57,241 nt of DNA from Bacteroidota bacterium (GTDB taxonomy: Bacteria; Bacteroidota; Ignavibacteria; Ignavibacteriales; Melioribacteraceae): NCBI GenBank assembly GCA_018818165.1, contig JAHISP010000064.1, positions 1 to 57,241 of the forward strand. Direction: 5' to 3'. The position numbers and the translations under genes are program-made. The notes beneath the pieces were generated by a model. It did no database searches and was not told where the DNA came from. It worked only from the letters and a program-made list of their open reading frames with translations. Below are positions 24,993 through 35,016 of this stretch, piece after piece (the first letter of the stretch is position 1; every line of letters starts with the position of its first letter).

Positions 24993-25991
24993 TTAGTTGC
25001 CCAAAACCATCTCATTAAGCTTTGCCAGATTATCGGTTTCGCCAATTACAATTAACTTATCGCCTATTTCAATTTTTTCAACAGAACGAGGATTATATAT
25101 AAAATTACTGTTTGATTTATTAATAGCAATTACCATTACATTAAAATCTTTTCTGAGTGGTGATTCGGCTAGAGTTTTGTTAACAAGTGGGCACGGTTTA
25201 GTAATAGAAATTTCTTCCATGTGTATGTTCATTCCTCGTTTACGAGCAACATCCTCAATAAAGTCAGTAACGCCAGGTTTCAACAAAAGATGTACAATAC
25301 GTTTGCCACCAATTTCATATGGTTTTACCACTCTGCTTGCGCCAGCTTTAATTAATTTTGATTCAGTTCTATCCTCAATTGCTCTTGCAACAATATAAAT
25401 ACTTTTGTTTAGCTCTCTAGCAGTAAGAGTAACAAATACATTTTCAGCATCGGATTTAACAACAGTAGCTAATCCCTTTGCGTTTTTAATTCCAGCTTGA
25501 ATTAATATGCTATCACTTGACGCATCACCATTAATAAAAAGTATTCCCTTTTCAACCAATTCATCTATCTTTGCTTGGGCATTATCAATAACAACAAACA
25601 GTTCATTATTTTCAAGTAACGTTTCACAAACTTCTCTGCCCATTCTGCCATATCCGCAAACGATATAATGATTTTTTAATTCGCCAACTTGTTTGCTCAT
25701 ATTCTTTCTCCTAAAAAGTTGTGTTTCAATAATTAATTGAGCGGCTTTACCACCTGTATAAGCAATAGTGATAACACCCGAGATTATTATTAATATTGTT
25801 ACTATCATTCCAGCATTGGATAGAGGTCTTACTTCTTTAAAACCAGTTGTTGAAATTGTAATTATAGTCATATAAAAAGCTTCAAGAATTGAATGCTTTT
25901 CAAATAAAGTATAAAAAGATGTACCAAGAAGTGTAATAATGGTAAGCACCAAAATTCCTAGAGCGACATGTGTAATAAGTTTATTTCTCAT
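24993..25991 (-). CDS. Two-helix potassium channel with RCK (TrkA-N/TrkA-C) domains
   Basis: 332 residues. Two membrane helices (about 8-28 and 62-85) flank a pore loop whose selectivity segment is ITISTTGFKEVRPLS, in place of the classical TVGYGD. A TrkA-N/RCK domain follows (HYIVCGYGRMGREV nucleotide-binding loop at about 107-120), then a TrkA-C domain (about 245-332, EEISITKPCPLVNKTL ... GDKLIVIGE). The arrangement is that of MthK-like ligand-gated potassium channels. The altered filter could change selectivity. It stands alone, with 940 bp of repeat-rich sequence downstream. Confidence 0.85.
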   Translation of the reverse strand: MRNKLITHVALGILVLTIITLLGTSFYTLFEKHSILEAFYMTIITISTTGFKEVRPLSNAGMIVTILIIISGVITIAYTGGKAAQLIIETQLFRRKNMSKQVGELKNHYIVCGYGRMGREVCETLLENNELFVVIDNAQAKIDELVEKGILFINGDASSDSILIQAGIKNAKGLATVVKSDAENVFVTLTARELNKSIYIVARAIEDRTESKLIKAGASRVVKPYEIGGKRIVHLLLKPGVTDFIEDVARKRGMNIHMEEISITKPCPLVNKTLAESPLRKDFNVMVIAINKSNSNFIYNPRSVEKIEIGDKLIVIGETDNLAKLNEMVLGN

Positions 25992-26049
25992 AAATTATAT
26001 ATTGTTTGAAAATCAAAAAACAAATATTGGAATTGGAAGTAAATCTAAT

Positions 26050-26086
26050 AAAAAAAGCCTCTCAAACAAATAGTTCAAGAGGCTTT
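26050..26086 (-). terminator. Rho-independent terminator for the DUF2723 gene
   Basis: On the minus strand: stem AAAGCCTCT / AGAGGCTTT with a 15-nt loop, then TTTTTTT. It lies 24 bp after the stop of the DUF2723 gene. Confidence 0.8.
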
Positions 26087-26109
26087 AACAAATAAATCAA
26101 AATTAAAAT

Positions 26110-28995
26110 TTAATTATTTGTGCTATCAGCAGCTTGCTTTGTTTTTGCCATAACTTTATAGCGGGCAACAATTCCTTGAATATTTGCATCTCCAGGAATT
26201 TCCTTTTCAAGTCGTGAAAATAAATCAACTAATTTGTCATAATCTTGTCTGTTTTCATAAATATCACGCAAAACTACATAAGGGTTATACTGCTGTTGAA
26301 AATCTCTAGGATTAGCTTCTAAACGAGCTAGCATAACAGGCTCTAAATCTTTTACAATAGCATTATACTGAGCCATTGCACCAGCATTATAATAGAAATT
26401 TGAAACGTCATATAACAATTCATAACGCATTTCAATGTTTTTTCTAGGAAGTTTTTTCTCCATTTCATCTAAAACTTCAACTGCTTTATCCTTCTTGCCT
26501 TGATCTAAATAGAATAAAGCTAAACGTAAAAATGAATTTCGATAATTTTGTGAAAGTCGCTGATGATTTTCATCCAAATAAATTGTTGAATCGTTTAAGC
26601 CTCTAAATTTAAATCCAGGTTGATAAGTTTTACTATAACCATCTGGTTCGTTAAATAAATGCTCTCTCATTATTTTTTCATTAATGTAATAGGATTGTCT
26701 CGGACGTTTATTAGGAACCAATCTAAAAGCCATTCCTTCCATTTGCAAATAATCTTCAAGTCCAATTCTGCTATCGTCGGAACAAGTAACAGCATAGTAA
26801 ATTGGGCGTTCCCATTTTGCTTCTTGAATTAAATTAAGCGCAACAATATCTTGAACTCTAACAACTTTAATATTACCATAAGAAGTTGTGTTGTTCATTA
26901 ACCAAGTAATGCTACCTTTGTTTGTAATTGCAGTATCAGTAATGCCAGCTTCGGCAAAAACATTTTGAGAAACTGGAAGGCGCATAGTTCTAGGTTCCCA
27001 ACGAGATGGTCCAATTCTTTCAATTTCATCATCATTCAAGCTCATAGCAACTTTCATGCTTCCGTAAGGGGCTGTGTTTTTTAATTGCTTTATGTACCAA
27101 GGAGTATTTAAGAGACTAAGGTTTGCAACTCTAACATCACGGCGAACGCCTTCAACATCTTGTAAATACCAAAGTGGGAAAGTGTCATTATCTCCATTTG
27201 TGAAAAGCACTGCATTAGGCGCAACTGATTGAAGCAAATTATATGCATAATCCCAAGGAATATAATTGTTTGATCTATTGTGACTATGGTAATTTGCATT
27301 TAACATTGTAACTGGTACAGCGGCAAAAATTAAAATTAATACAAATGTATAAATTGGTTTTAACAAAGATGAATTTTTAAATTGCTCCATTACAAAATCT
27401 AAAATACCACGAGTACCAAGTGCAATCCAAATGGAGTATACAAAGAATGCCCCCACATAAAAATAATCGCGCTCACGCGGTTGGGGCTGTTGCTGGTTTT
27501 GATAAAAAACAGTTAAGTATCCGAGAAAGATAAACATAGCCATTAGTGCAGAAGCCATTTTCCAATCTCGCTTAAACTGATAAAATATTCCAAACAAACC
27601 TATTGCAAAAGGAATGCCGAGTAATTGCCAAAATTTTACTCCAGTGTCTTGAACAGTTGAATTTCTTCCTATATAATTCCATCCAAGATATCTGTTGAAC
27701 ATGTGATCCATCTGGTAATTCCAGAAGAAATCTAAATCACTACTATAATTAGTGTATATGCTTTGTTGATGACCTTCTTGCGAAAATCTACGTTTGAATG
27801 TTGGAAAATCACCATATTGTTCACGATTCATATACGAATGAAATTCTGACATTGTTTTTGGATCATTTAAATTTATTGGAGTATCTTGATTTGCACGAAT
27901 CATTGTCATTGAATATGTTGAATATCCAAGCAGAATAAATAGAGCACTTTTTGCAAGAAGGTTAGTAGTGGGCTTATTGTTTTTCTGTGACCAATAGATA
28001 AGATATCCCACTACAATAAAAATTCCAAGAAAAGCTGTAATATTCATTACGAAATCATCACCACTTAAATTATAAATAAGTTTTGGAATATATTTTACAA
28101 ATCCTGGATAAACAGAAATTAGTATTACACCACCAATCATAATTGGCAGATAAAATGAATTTTTCTGGAAAATCTTTTTCCACATTGCCCCCATAAATAC
28201 AACCCAAAAAATTCCAACTAACGTAACAAATCTTAAATCAAACGCTTTGTATTCCTCAGGCGAAGGAGCAACACTACTAGTTGCAGTTGCCCAAATAAAG
28301 ATGGCAATTACCAAAGTTCCAACAGTTTGAATTAAAAATATTAGTCCGGTTTTTTTTGTTTTAGTATCATCATTCATATATTTACGGAACATTATAATCA
28401 TTACAATAGGAACAATTGCAAGAACTGACATTAAATGCACACCTATTGACAATCCAATTAAATATGCAATCATTATCAAATACTTTTCGTTATCAGATGA
28501 ATCAGCTTTTTCGTTCCAGACTAAAATTAACCAAGTAACAAAGGCAATAAAAAATGTGGAGAATGCATAAACTTCTGCTTCTACTGCATTGAACCAAAAA
28601 GTATCTGCAAAAGCTAAAGATAAAGCACCAACAGCAGCAGAAAAATAAGTCCCGATTTGATTAAGAGAGGAATCATATTTCTTATTATTGTAGTTTTCAA
28701 TTAACTTAACAGCAGATAGGTAAACAAACAAAATTACAAAAGCACTTGATAAAATTGATATTGTGTTTACACGGAATGCGATATTTTCGGCAAACGGAAT
28801 CATTGATAAAAATCTACCAATTAGAATAAAAAATGGGGTTCCAGGTGGATGTGGAACTTGAAGACTATAGGATGACGCAATAAATTCACCACAATCCCAA
28901 AAAGAAACTGATGGTTGAGCTGTCATAAAATATGTAGCTGCAGCAATTAAAAACACAAAAAACGCAATCATTCTGTGAATGTTTTTTTGACTCAT
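26110..28995 (-). CDS. DUF2723 multi-span membrane protein (GT-C / TMEM260-like)
   Basis: 961 residues. The N-terminal DUF2723 region has the typical FWDCGEFIASSYSLQVPHPP block (acidic residues after the first helix) and about 12 membrane helices to residue 560. A large soluble C-terminal part (about 570-961) with TPR-like helices at the end follows. DUF2723 proteins are related to O-mannosyltransferases (human TMEM260) of the GT-C fold, so transfer of a sugar from a lipid donor to exported proteins is the family-based guess. Transcribed after the 73-residue gene at 29029 (33-bp gap), with its own terminator. Confidence 0.8.
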   Translation of the reverse strand: MSQKNIHRMIAFFVFLIAAATYFMTAQPSVSFWDCGEFIASSYSLQVPHPPGTPFFILIGRFLSMIPFAENIAFRVNTISILSSAFVILFVYLSAVKLIENYNNKKYDSSLNQIGTYFSAAVGALSLAFADTFWFNAVEAEVYAFSTFFIAFVTWLILVWNEKADSSDNEKYLIMIAYLIGLSIGVHLMSVLAIVPIVMIIMFRKYMNDDTKTKKTGLIFLIQTVGTLVIAIFIWATATSSVAPSPEEYKAFDLRFVTLVGIFWVVFMGAMWKKIFQKNSFYLPIMIGGVILISVYPGFVKYIPKLIYNLSGDDFVMNITAFLGIFIVVGYLIYWSQKNNKPTTNLLAKSALFILLGYSTYSMTMIRANQDTPINLNDPKTMSEFHSYMNREQYGDFPTFKRRFSQEGHQQSIYTNYSSDLDFFWNYQMDHMFNRYLGWNYIGRNSTVQDTGVKFWQLLGIPFAIGLFGIFYQFKRDWKMASALMAMFIFLGYLTVFYQNQQQPQPRERDYFYVGAFFVYSIWIALGTRGILDFVMEQFKNSSLLKPIYTFVLILIFAAVPVTMLNANYHSHNRSNNYIPWDYAYNLLQSVAPNAVLFTNGDNDTFPLWYLQDVEGVRRDVRVANLSLLNTPWYIKQLKNTAPYGSMKVAMSLNDDEIERIGPSRWEPRTMRLPVSQNVFAEAGITDTAITNKGSITWLMNNTTSYGNIKVVRVQDIVALNLIQEAKWERPIYYAVTCSDDSRIGLEDYLQMEGMAFRLVPNKRPRQSYYINEKIMREHLFNEPDGYSKTYQPGFKFRGLNDSTIYLDENHQRLSQNYRNSFLRLALFYLDQGKKDKAVEVLDEMEKKLPRKNIEMRYELLYDVSNFYYNAGAMAQYNAIVKDLEPVMLARLEANPRDFQQQYNPYVVLRDIYENRQDYDKLVDLFSRLEKEIPGDANIQGIVARYKVMAKTKQAADSTNN

Positions 28996-29028
28996 TCTTT
29001 CCTCATTAACTCAAATTAAAAATTTTAC

Positions 29029-29250
29029 TTAGCCCTTTTTAAATAAATCATCTAAACTTTTTTTCTCTCTATTAACATAATACTTCGTATAAAGTTCCGT
29101 AAGATCTGCAAAAGATAGTGAATCCAAATCTTCCTCGTCTTTATCCCTGTCTACAATTAGTCTAAAAATTTCTCGCTCTTTCGGATCCATTTTTCTTTCG
29201 TACCTTACTAGAGCTTCAATGAACTTTTTTTGGTCTCTAAAGCTATTCAT
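29029..29250 (-). CDS. Small conserved-looking acidic/basic protein of unknown function
   Basis: 73 residues, highly charged and helical (FIEALVRYERKMDPKEREIF, then a second helix SFADLTELYTKYY and a basic tail KKSLDDLFKKG). AGAAGAGAT ribosome site before the ATG at 29250. No membrane segment or known domain is recognised. It sits directly upstream of the DUF2723 gene and is probably co-transcribed with it. Confidence 0.6.
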   Translation of the reverse strand: MNSFRDQKKFIEALVRYERKMDPKEREIFRLIVDRDKDEEDLDSLSFADLTELYTKYYVNREKKSLDDLFKKG

Positions 29251-29644
29251 TTTTATCTCTTCTAATTATTAATAGAAACCCAAATATATGAAATGAGTAT
29301 GACAAATTCATTTAACATATTAGGAAATGATTTGAAAGAAGGTTGCTACAAATGTGGAAAGAAAAGTCTTTAGGAATATTATATTTGTTTTGGCTTCAAT
29401 TATAGAAAAACTGTTTGGATCATTTATTTACATTGCTTCAATTTTGTTTTAAAAAAATATTTAATTAGATTAAAATTAAGAAATGCAGATAGTGGTTGTT
29501 TTTATTGGAAGTGATTTGTTGGGTTTAATTTGAGCTGAGTTTATAGATGAATAAGATAATTTTAATTAAATAATATATCTAGATAAAGAAATAGTAAAAG
29601 ATGCAGCAACGAAATTACTTTTTGAAAGTAACCTAGAAGGATAG
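29251..29644. other. Non-coding gap
   Basis: About 390 bp of AT-rich sequence between divergent genes. It must hold promoters for both sides; I see no repeat, RNA or reading frame worth naming. Confidence 0.4.
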
Positions 29645-30256
29645 ATGAAAAAGTATTTGTATTTATTTTATTTTGGTTTATTTATTTCAATATCAGCACA
29701 AAACTTTATTATTAATGTAAAGCATACCAAATCATTTGAGGAAAATTTCGGAAGTACAAATATAATTGAAGTATTATTTGCACCTACTCCAGAAGTATTT
29801 AACATAGGAGTTTTTGCTGGATTTGTAACACTATCATTTAATTTTGATGGTTATAAATGGGTAGCAAGTTATGAGGATACAAATACAAGAATTATTTCAG
29901 GATTGATTGCATACATTTATCCACTAAAACTAATAGATTATGAGCCTATACAACCAATATATTTATCATTAGCAATGGCAAACGTTAGTAAGCATGGTAT
30001 TTTACCCGGTGGGGGTTATATGTATAATCCGCCTGGTTATGTTTATCCTGGCTCAAAAAATGAAAAGAGTTGGATTATTTCAAGTGGGTATAAAATTCCA
30101 TATAAAAAAGTAAATTTTTTATTGGGTTTTGGATATCAATTCAGAGAATATGACTTAACATTTACATATATTGAAAATGATGGTAGTAAACGTTACTCTA
30201 TTCATCAAAAAGAAAAATTTTTTCTGATTAATATAGGCTTACAAATAATATTGTAG
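29645..30256 (+). CDS. Secreted protein, possible outer-membrane beta-barrel
   Basis: 203 residues with a signal peptide (MKKYLYLFYFGLFISISAQ) and AAGGA ribosome site. The mature part is rich in aromatic and glycine residues with alternating hydrophobic strands (FAGFVTLSFNFDGYKWVASYE, FLLGFGYQFREYDLTFTYI, FFLINIGLQIIL), and its C-terminus is strongly hydrophobic, as in small outer-membrane barrels. I do not recognise a family. It stands alone between a gap and a convergent thioredoxin-like gene. Confidence 0.55.
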   Translation: MKKYLYLFYFGLFISISAQNFIINVKHTKSFEENFGSTNIIEVLFAPTPEVFNIGVFAGFVTLSFNFDGYKWVASYEDTNTRIISGLIAYIYPLKLIDYEPIQPIYLSLAMANVSKHGILPGGGYMYNPPGYVYPGSKNEKSWIISSGYKIPYKKVNFLLGFGYQFREYDLTFTYIENDGSKRYSIHQKEKFFLINIGLQIIL

Positions 30257-30356
30257 TAAAATTTAACTAGTGATTCTTTTTTAAGTATATATGTATTTCT
30301 TTTAAGTTGACTACTCATGTACATTTTAAATGTCCAAAGAGAGAAACCCTAACCCA

Positions 30357-30911
30357 CTACTTCCACTTAATATTACAGCCCATACTAGGAATTTGATTTT
30401 GGTTTATGTTTTTACCGGCAAGGATTGCATCTAACGCTGCTCTAATATCTTTTCCAGTAACTGGAATATTTAAACTCGGGCGAGAACCATCTAATTGTCC
30501 GCGATAAACCAATTTTAAATTCGAATCGAAAAGATAAAAATCTGGGGTGCATGCAGCATTGTAAGCTTTGGCAATTTCTTGAGTCTTGTCGTATAAATAT
30601 GGGAATTTGTATCCAAATTTCTGAGCATGTACTTTCATCAACTCGGGTGAATCTTGAGGGTAATTTACAACATCGTTTGAGCTAATTGCAACAAAACCAA
30701 TTCCTTTATGCAGATAGTCGTTTGCAAGTTTAACTAACTGGTCATTAATATGAAGTACAAATGGACAGTGGTTGCAAATGAACATGACTAAAGTTGCAAA
30801 CTCTCCTTTTATCTCATTTAATGAAATATATCTATCTGATATTGTATCAAACAAATTAAAACTTGGGGCTGTTGTTCCAAGTGGAAGCATATTTGAGGGT
30901 GTATTTGCCAT
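30357..30911 (-). CDS. Thioredoxin-family (AhpC/TSA-like redoxin) protein
   Basis: 184 residues. Thioredoxin fold with the redox motif FICNHCPFV (Cys46 and Cys49), an N-terminal APSFNLFDTIS redoxin strand, YPQDSPELMK, and CTPDFYLFDSNLKLVYRGQLD with the cis-Pro region. No signal peptide, so cytoplasmic. This matches the common thioredoxin-family protein of about 185-190 residues whose CNHC motif suggests disulfide reductase or peroxidase activity. It is single and convergent with the gene at 29645. Confidence 0.8.
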   Translation of the reverse strand: MANTPSNMLPLGTTAPSFNLFDTISDRYISLNEIKGEFATLVMFICNHCPFVLHINDQLVKLANDYLHKGIGFVAISSNDVVNYPQDSPELMKVHAQKFGYKFPYLYDKTQEIAKAYNAACTPDFYLFDSNLKLVYRGQLDGSRPSLNIPVTGKDIRAALDAILAGKNINQNQIPSMGCNIKWK

Positions 30912-31025
30912 TAAAAACTCCGGTTATTTATCCAATTATTGCAAATATACATTTATCTAAATTTTATTAGTAGCATAAATTTTGTAATTTTGCACTCGGA
31001 TAAATATTTATACAACAGGAAAAAA

Positions 31026-33059
31026 ATGAGTATTGAAGAATTAAGAAAAAAAATAAATTTAGTTGATGCTAATTTAATAGACTTACTTGCTCAAAGGCGT
31101 GAGTTAAGCAAGAATGTAATTCAAGATAAAAATGAGAATAACAATCCAATTAGAGACGAGAAGCGTGAAGAAGAATTGCTAAATCGCCTTGTTGATTTGG
31201 GAAAAGAAAAAGGTGTTGACCAACATTTTTTAACAAAAGTATTTTATGAAATAATTGAAGATTCAATAAGGCTTCAGCAAAGTCATGTTCTAAATCCTTC
31301 AAAAGAAAATAGTAAAAACGAAAGATTAACAATTGCCATTCAAGGAATTGAAGGTGCATATAGTTATTTAGCTTCACAAAAATACTTTGCATATTCCAAC
31401 AAAGAGTTGGAGTTTGTTTCAAAAAAATTATTTTCAGAAGTAGTTGAATCAGTTGAAAAAGGTGAAGCTGATTATGCTGTGCTTCCAATTGAAAACACGA
31501 CTTCTGGTGGAATAAATGAAGTTTATGATTTGTTGCTTCATACAACCTTATCAATTGTGGGCGAAGAAACATTTCAAGTTAAACATTGCCTTGTTGCAAG
31601 CGAGGATGTTTCAATTCACAAAATAAAAAAAATATACGCACACTACCAAGCTGCTGCCCAATGCAGTGTTTTTCTAACAAAAATTCCAGAAGCTCGTATT
31701 GAGTATTTTGCCGATACAGCAATGTCTGTTCAAAAAATTAGTGAAGAAAAAAATCCAGAATATGCAGCAATTGCCAGCGAAGAAGCGGCAAAATTATTTA
31801 ACGTAAATATTATTCGCAAAGGAATAGCAAATCAAGATGAAAATCACACACGCTTTATTATTGTTTCAAGAAACAGAATAAAAGTTGATAATCGTCTTCC
31901 AGCAAAAACTTCGCTTGTAATGGCTACTTCGCATTCGCCTGGTTCATTGGTAAAAGCATTATCCGTTTTTGATGCATATAAAATTAATTTAACAAAATTA
32001 GAATCGCGTCCAATACTTGGAAATCCTTGGGAAGAAATGTTCTATGTTGATTTTGAAGGAAACACAGAGGACGAAAATGTTCAGAATTTACTTGATGATT
32101 TGGGACCATATTTAAGATTTTTTAAAGTACTTGGAAGCTATCCTTCGCAAGTAATTAAAAAGACAAAGCTAAATCCAAATACTCCAACAGAGGAAAAGGA
32201 AGAAAGTAATTCTATTCTGAAAGAGATTCAAAAACCAATTATTAAAAAAAGTGCTAAATCAAAAAGCTATAAATTAGCAAGTCGTGAATACAAAGAAGAA
32301 GATACAATAATAAAAGTACGCGATGTAGAAATTGGTGGCAGTGATTTTGTTGTAATTGGCGGACCTTGTTCTGTTGAATCAGAATCACAAATATTTTCTT
32401 GCGCTCATGAAGTAAAAGTAAATGGAGCCCAAATTTTGCGCGGTGGATGTTTTAAACCACGAACTTCACCATATAGTTTTCAAGGTTTGGAGTGGGAAGG
32501 TTTAAATTATCTTGAAGCAGCAGGAAAAGAATATGATTTACCAGTAATTACAGAAGCTTTAGCTCCAGAACAAGTGCAAAGAATTGCAAAGCAATCAGAT
32601 ATAATTCAAATTGGCGCAAGAAATATGCAAAATTTTTCATTGCTAAAAGAAGCAGGAAAAGTTCATGTTCCAATTTTATTAAAACGTGGAATGATGTCAT
32701 CAATAGATGAATTGCTCAATGCTGCAGAGTATATTTTAGCACAAGGCAACAGACAAGTAATTTTAATGGAACGTGGAATTAGAACTTTTGAAACTGCAAC
32801 ACGAAACACACTTGATTTAAGTGCAATTCCTGTATTAAAAGAATTAACTCATTTGCCAATTATGGTCGATCCATCACATGCAATTGGTGAGAGAGATAAA
32901 ATTCCACCAATGGCGCTTGCTTCAAAAATTGTTGGAGCGCATGGAATTATGGTTGAGTTTCATCCAGAACCAGAAAAAGCTTTAAGTGATGGACCGCAAG
33001 CTTTACGCTATCCGCAATTTGCTAAATTAATGCAAGATTTAAAGAAATTACAAGTATAG
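31026..33059 (+). CDS. Trifunctional chorismate mutase - prephenate dehydratase - DAHP synthase
   Basis: 677 residues from the ATG at 31026 (AGGA upstream; the frame is open further 5' without a start that makes sense). Residues 1-85: AroQ chorismate mutase helices (Arg7, Arg24, Lys35, Arg43 available for the active site). About 100-278: prephenate dehydratase ([36 protein letters not shown]). About 294-375: ACT domain with the LTKLESRP phenylalanine-binding motif. About 439-677: class I-beta DAHP synthase ([38 protein letters not shown]). One chain thus covers the first shikimate step and two phenylalanine-branch steps, with ACT likely mediating phenylalanine feedback. Terminator at 33070. 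Confidence 0.9.
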   Translation: MSIEELRKKINLVDANLIDLLAQRRELSKNVIQDKNENNNPIRDEKREEELLNRLVDLGKEKGVDQHFLTKVFYEIIEDSIRLQQSHVLNPSKENSKNERLTIAIQGIEGAYSYLASQKYFAYSNKELEFVSKKLFSEVVESVEKGEADYAVLPIENTTSGGINEVYDLLLHTTLSIVGEETFQVKHCLVASEDVSIHKIKKIYAHYQAAAQCSVFLTKIPEARIEYFADTAMSVQKISEEKNPEYAAIASEEAAKLFNVNIIRKGIANQDENHTRFIIVSRNRIKVDNRLPAKTSLVMATSHSPGSLVKALSVFDAYKINLTKLESRPILGNPWEEMFYVDFEGNTEDENVQNLLDDLGPYLRFFKVLGSYPSQVIKKTKLNPNTPTEEKEESNSILKEIQKPIIKKSAKSKSYKLASREYKEEDTIIKVRDVEIGGSDFVVIGGPCSVESESQIFSCAHEVKVNGAQILRGGCFKPRTSPYSFQGLEWEGLNYLEAAGKEYDLPVITEALAPEQVQRIAKQSDIIQIGARNMQNFSLLKEAGKVHVPILLKRGMMSSIDELLNAAEYILAQGNRQVILMERGIRTFETATRNTLDLSAIPVLKELTHLPIMVDPSHAIGERDKIPPMALASKIVGAHGIMVEFHPEPEKALSDGPQALRYPQFAKLMQDLKKLQV

Positions 33060-33069
33060 ATTAACAATT

Positions 33070-33096
33070 AAAGCTGAACTACATGTTCAGCTTTTT
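33070..33096 (+). terminator. Rho-independent terminator
   Basis: AAGCTGAAC / GTTCAGCTT stem with a TACAT loop, followed by a T-run, 10 bp after the aromatic fusion gene. Confidence 0.85.
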
Positions 33097-33114
33097 CATT
33101 TGAGGAGGGAAGAC

Positions 33115-33471
33115 ATGATTATCAATTTATACCAATATCGGGCTTTTGTATCAAAAGTTTATGATGGCGATACAATTACTGTAGAAATTGATTTGGGTTT
33201 TAATGCCTTTTTGAAGGGCGAAAAAGTTAGGCTTAATAGAATAAATACTCCAGAAATAACAGGTAATTCTCGTGAGGAAGGATTAAAAGCTCGTGATTAT
33301 TTACGTTTGCTAATACTGGATAAAGAAATACTTCTGGAAACAATTAAGGATAGAAAAGGTAAGTACGGAAGATATCTTGGAGAAATATTTTCAAAAGATG
33401 AAAATGATAATTGGTTTAACATTAATGACCATCTAGTCGCAAAAGGTTTTGCAAAACATAAGGAATACTAA
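33115..33471 (+). CDS. Thermonuclease-family (SNase-like) nuclease
   Basis: 118 residues from the ATG at 33115, with a strong GAGGAGG site. SNase fold: VYDGDTITVEIDLG (calcium-binding Asp), VRLNRINTPE (catalytic Arg), EEGLKARDYLRLL and GRYLGEIF (second catalytic Arg). No signal peptide is visible, so it appears intracellular, and it is short relative to secreted nucleases. The next gene starts 2 bp after the stop, so the two are likely co-transcribed. Confidence 0.8.
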   Translation: MIINLYQYRAFVSKVYDGDTITVEIDLGFNAFLKGEKVRLNRINTPEITGNSREEGLKARDYLRLLILDKEILLETIKDRKGKYGRYLGEIFSKDENDNWFNINDHLVAKGFAKHKEY

Positions 33472-33473
33472 CA

Positions 33474-34076
33474 ATGATTAAAATAAATAATAAAAATATA
33501 GAAAGGCTGCTAATTATGATTTCTATTTTAGGATTAACTTTATTGGGGAATAATATGAATGCTCAAAATATATCTAAAGAAGAGTTGCTTAAAGATGCAA
33601 ATGTTTATAAATATTCTGTGAAGAATATTAAAAAAGAAGATGTAAGTCTAAAAAACTACGAAGGTAAAGTTTTGTTAATTGTAAACGTAGCTAGTGAATG
33701 TGGATATACTCCACAATATGAAGGACTTGAGAAGATTTACGAAAAATATCACGCAAAAGGATTTGAAGTATTAGCATTTCCTTGTAATGATTTTGGTGGA
33801 CAAGAGCCAGGAACAAACGAAGAAATTCAAAAATTTTGCTCAACAAAATTTAGCGTTACATTTCCATTATTTGATAAAATATCAGTTAAAGATGATCAAA
33901 AAGCAGATCTTTACAAAATGCTTACAGACAATTCAGTTACTGGAAAATCTGAAATTTCGTGGAATTTTGAAAAGTTCTTAGTTGATAGAAAAGGCCATGT
34001 TGTTAAAAACTTTAAAAGTAAAGTAAAACCCGAAAGCGAAGAACTAACATCTGAAATTGAAAAATTACTAAACTAA
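33474..34076 (+). CDS. Exported glutathione-peroxidase-family thiol peroxidase
   Basis: 200 residues; a basic N-terminus and hydrophobic segment (IERLLIMISILGLTLLGNN) suggest export. GPx motifs: NVASECGYTPQY with peroxidatic Cys76 (Cys, not selenocysteine), AFPCNDFGGQEPG (Gln110, Cys104) and ISWNFEKFLVD (catalytic Trp/Asn). Non-selenium bacterial GPx proteins of this type usually use thioredoxin as the donor. Its stop overlaps the stop of the convergent oxyR, tying it to the peroxide-response cluster, though on the opposite strand. Confidence 0.85.
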   Translation: MIKINNKNIERLLIMISILGLTLLGNNMNAQNISKEELLKDANVYKYSVKNIKKEDVSLKNYEGKVLLIVNVASECGYTPQYEGLEKIYEKYHAKGFEVLAFPCNDFGGQEPGTNEEIQKFCSTKFSVTFPLFDKISVKDDQKADLYKMLTDNSVTGKSEISWNFEKFLVDRKGHVVKNFKSKVKPESEELTSEIEKLLN

Positions 34077-35011
34077 ATAATTGTACTAACAAGCTCGCCA
34101 TCTGGTTTTAGCATTCTTACTGGAACGGAATTTTTAATTTCTTCTTTCAATTTTTCAATTAAAGTCCGTTTCAGAAAAGTTCTTTCAATAACTAAACTTA
34201 CTTCACGTATTGGCTGATAGTTGCTAAATGGTTTTACCATATTCATTTTTTCTTTGCTCAATAATTCTTTTGCAAACTCGGGAATTACGGTAATTCCCTT
34301 ACTGCTATCAACAATTTTCATTAAAGAATCTATTGACAAACTTTCGTACTTAAATTTACCTTCCCCATTATATTCAACACCTTTTGTACAAATATTAATT
34401 ATTTGGTTTCGAAAGCAATTTCCCTCTTCCAGAAGCCATAAATCTTGAAGTTCCAACTCAGAAGTAGCAATACTTTCTTTATTTATTGAGGGATGTTCTT
34501 TGGAAACATAAGTGAAAAATTGTTCGTAATATAGAGGAAAAGTAATTGTGTTTTCCATTGGGAATGGAGTTACTAAAATTCCAGCATCAAGAGTGCCATA
34601 TTTTAATTGAATTAAGATATCTTCTGAAATCACTTCGCTAAAAATTAGATTAACATTTGGGTATTTTAACATAAAATTATTTACAAATTTTGGAACTATA
34701 TAAGGCGCAACTGTTGGTATAATTCCAATTTTTAATTCGCCAGCAATATCTGCTTTGAATTCTGAAACAATATCCTTAAGTTTCTCAGTATCTCTCAGTA
34801 AAAATCTCGCATGCTCAATTAATTGTTCGCCAATTTCTGTGGGAGTAATTGGTTGCTTGTTTCTGTCGAAAATTGCAACCCCCAATTCTTGTTCGAGATT
34901 TTTAATTTGGATTGTTAACGCAGGTTGTGTTATAAACAGATTTTTTGCGGCTAAACTGAAATTTCTATATTTATCTAGTTCTACAAGGTATTCTATTTGT
35001 TGTAAATTCAT
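34073..35011 (-). CDS. oxyR: OxyR-type LysR regulator of the peroxide response
   Basis: 312 residues. N-terminal winged helix (FSLAAKNLFITQPALTIQIK) and a LysR substrate domain. The OxyR signature LLEEGNCFRNQIINIC places cysteines at 199 and 208, the same spacing and positions as the disulfide pair of Escherichia coli OxyR. It therefore should sense hydrogen peroxide by intramolecular disulfide formation. Divergent from dps and a peroxiredoxin gene, both typical OxyR targets, across a 109-bp region with an operator-like repeat. Confidence in OxyR over another LysR is high because of the cysteine pair and neighbours. Confidence 0.88.
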   Translation of the reverse strand: MNLQQIEYLVELDKYRNFSLAAKNLFITQPALTIQIKNLEQELGVAIFDRNKQPITPTEIGEQLIEHARFLLRDTEKLKDIVSEFKADIAGELKIGIIPTVAPYIVPKFVNNFMLKYPNVNLIFSEVISEDILIQLKYGTLDAGILVTPFPMENTITFPLYYEQFFTYVSKEHPSINKESIATSELELQDLWLLEEGNCFRNQIINICTKGVEYNGEGKFKYESLSIDSLMKIVDSSKGITVIPEFAKELLSKEKMNMVKPFSNYQPIREVSLVIERTFLKRTLIEKLKEEIKNSVPVRMLKPDGELVSTII

Positions 35012-35016
35012 ATGTT

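Noticed and set aside
24405-25018. Frames of 61-109 residues between the EEP gene and the potassium channel
   Set aside because: They run through the triple-palindrome repeat and AT-rich spacer, with no domain, no signal peptide and no suitable start context.
33474-34076. Selenocysteine in the glutathione peroxidase
   Set aside because: The active-site codon is an ordinary Cys codon (TGT); no recoded TGA is involved.
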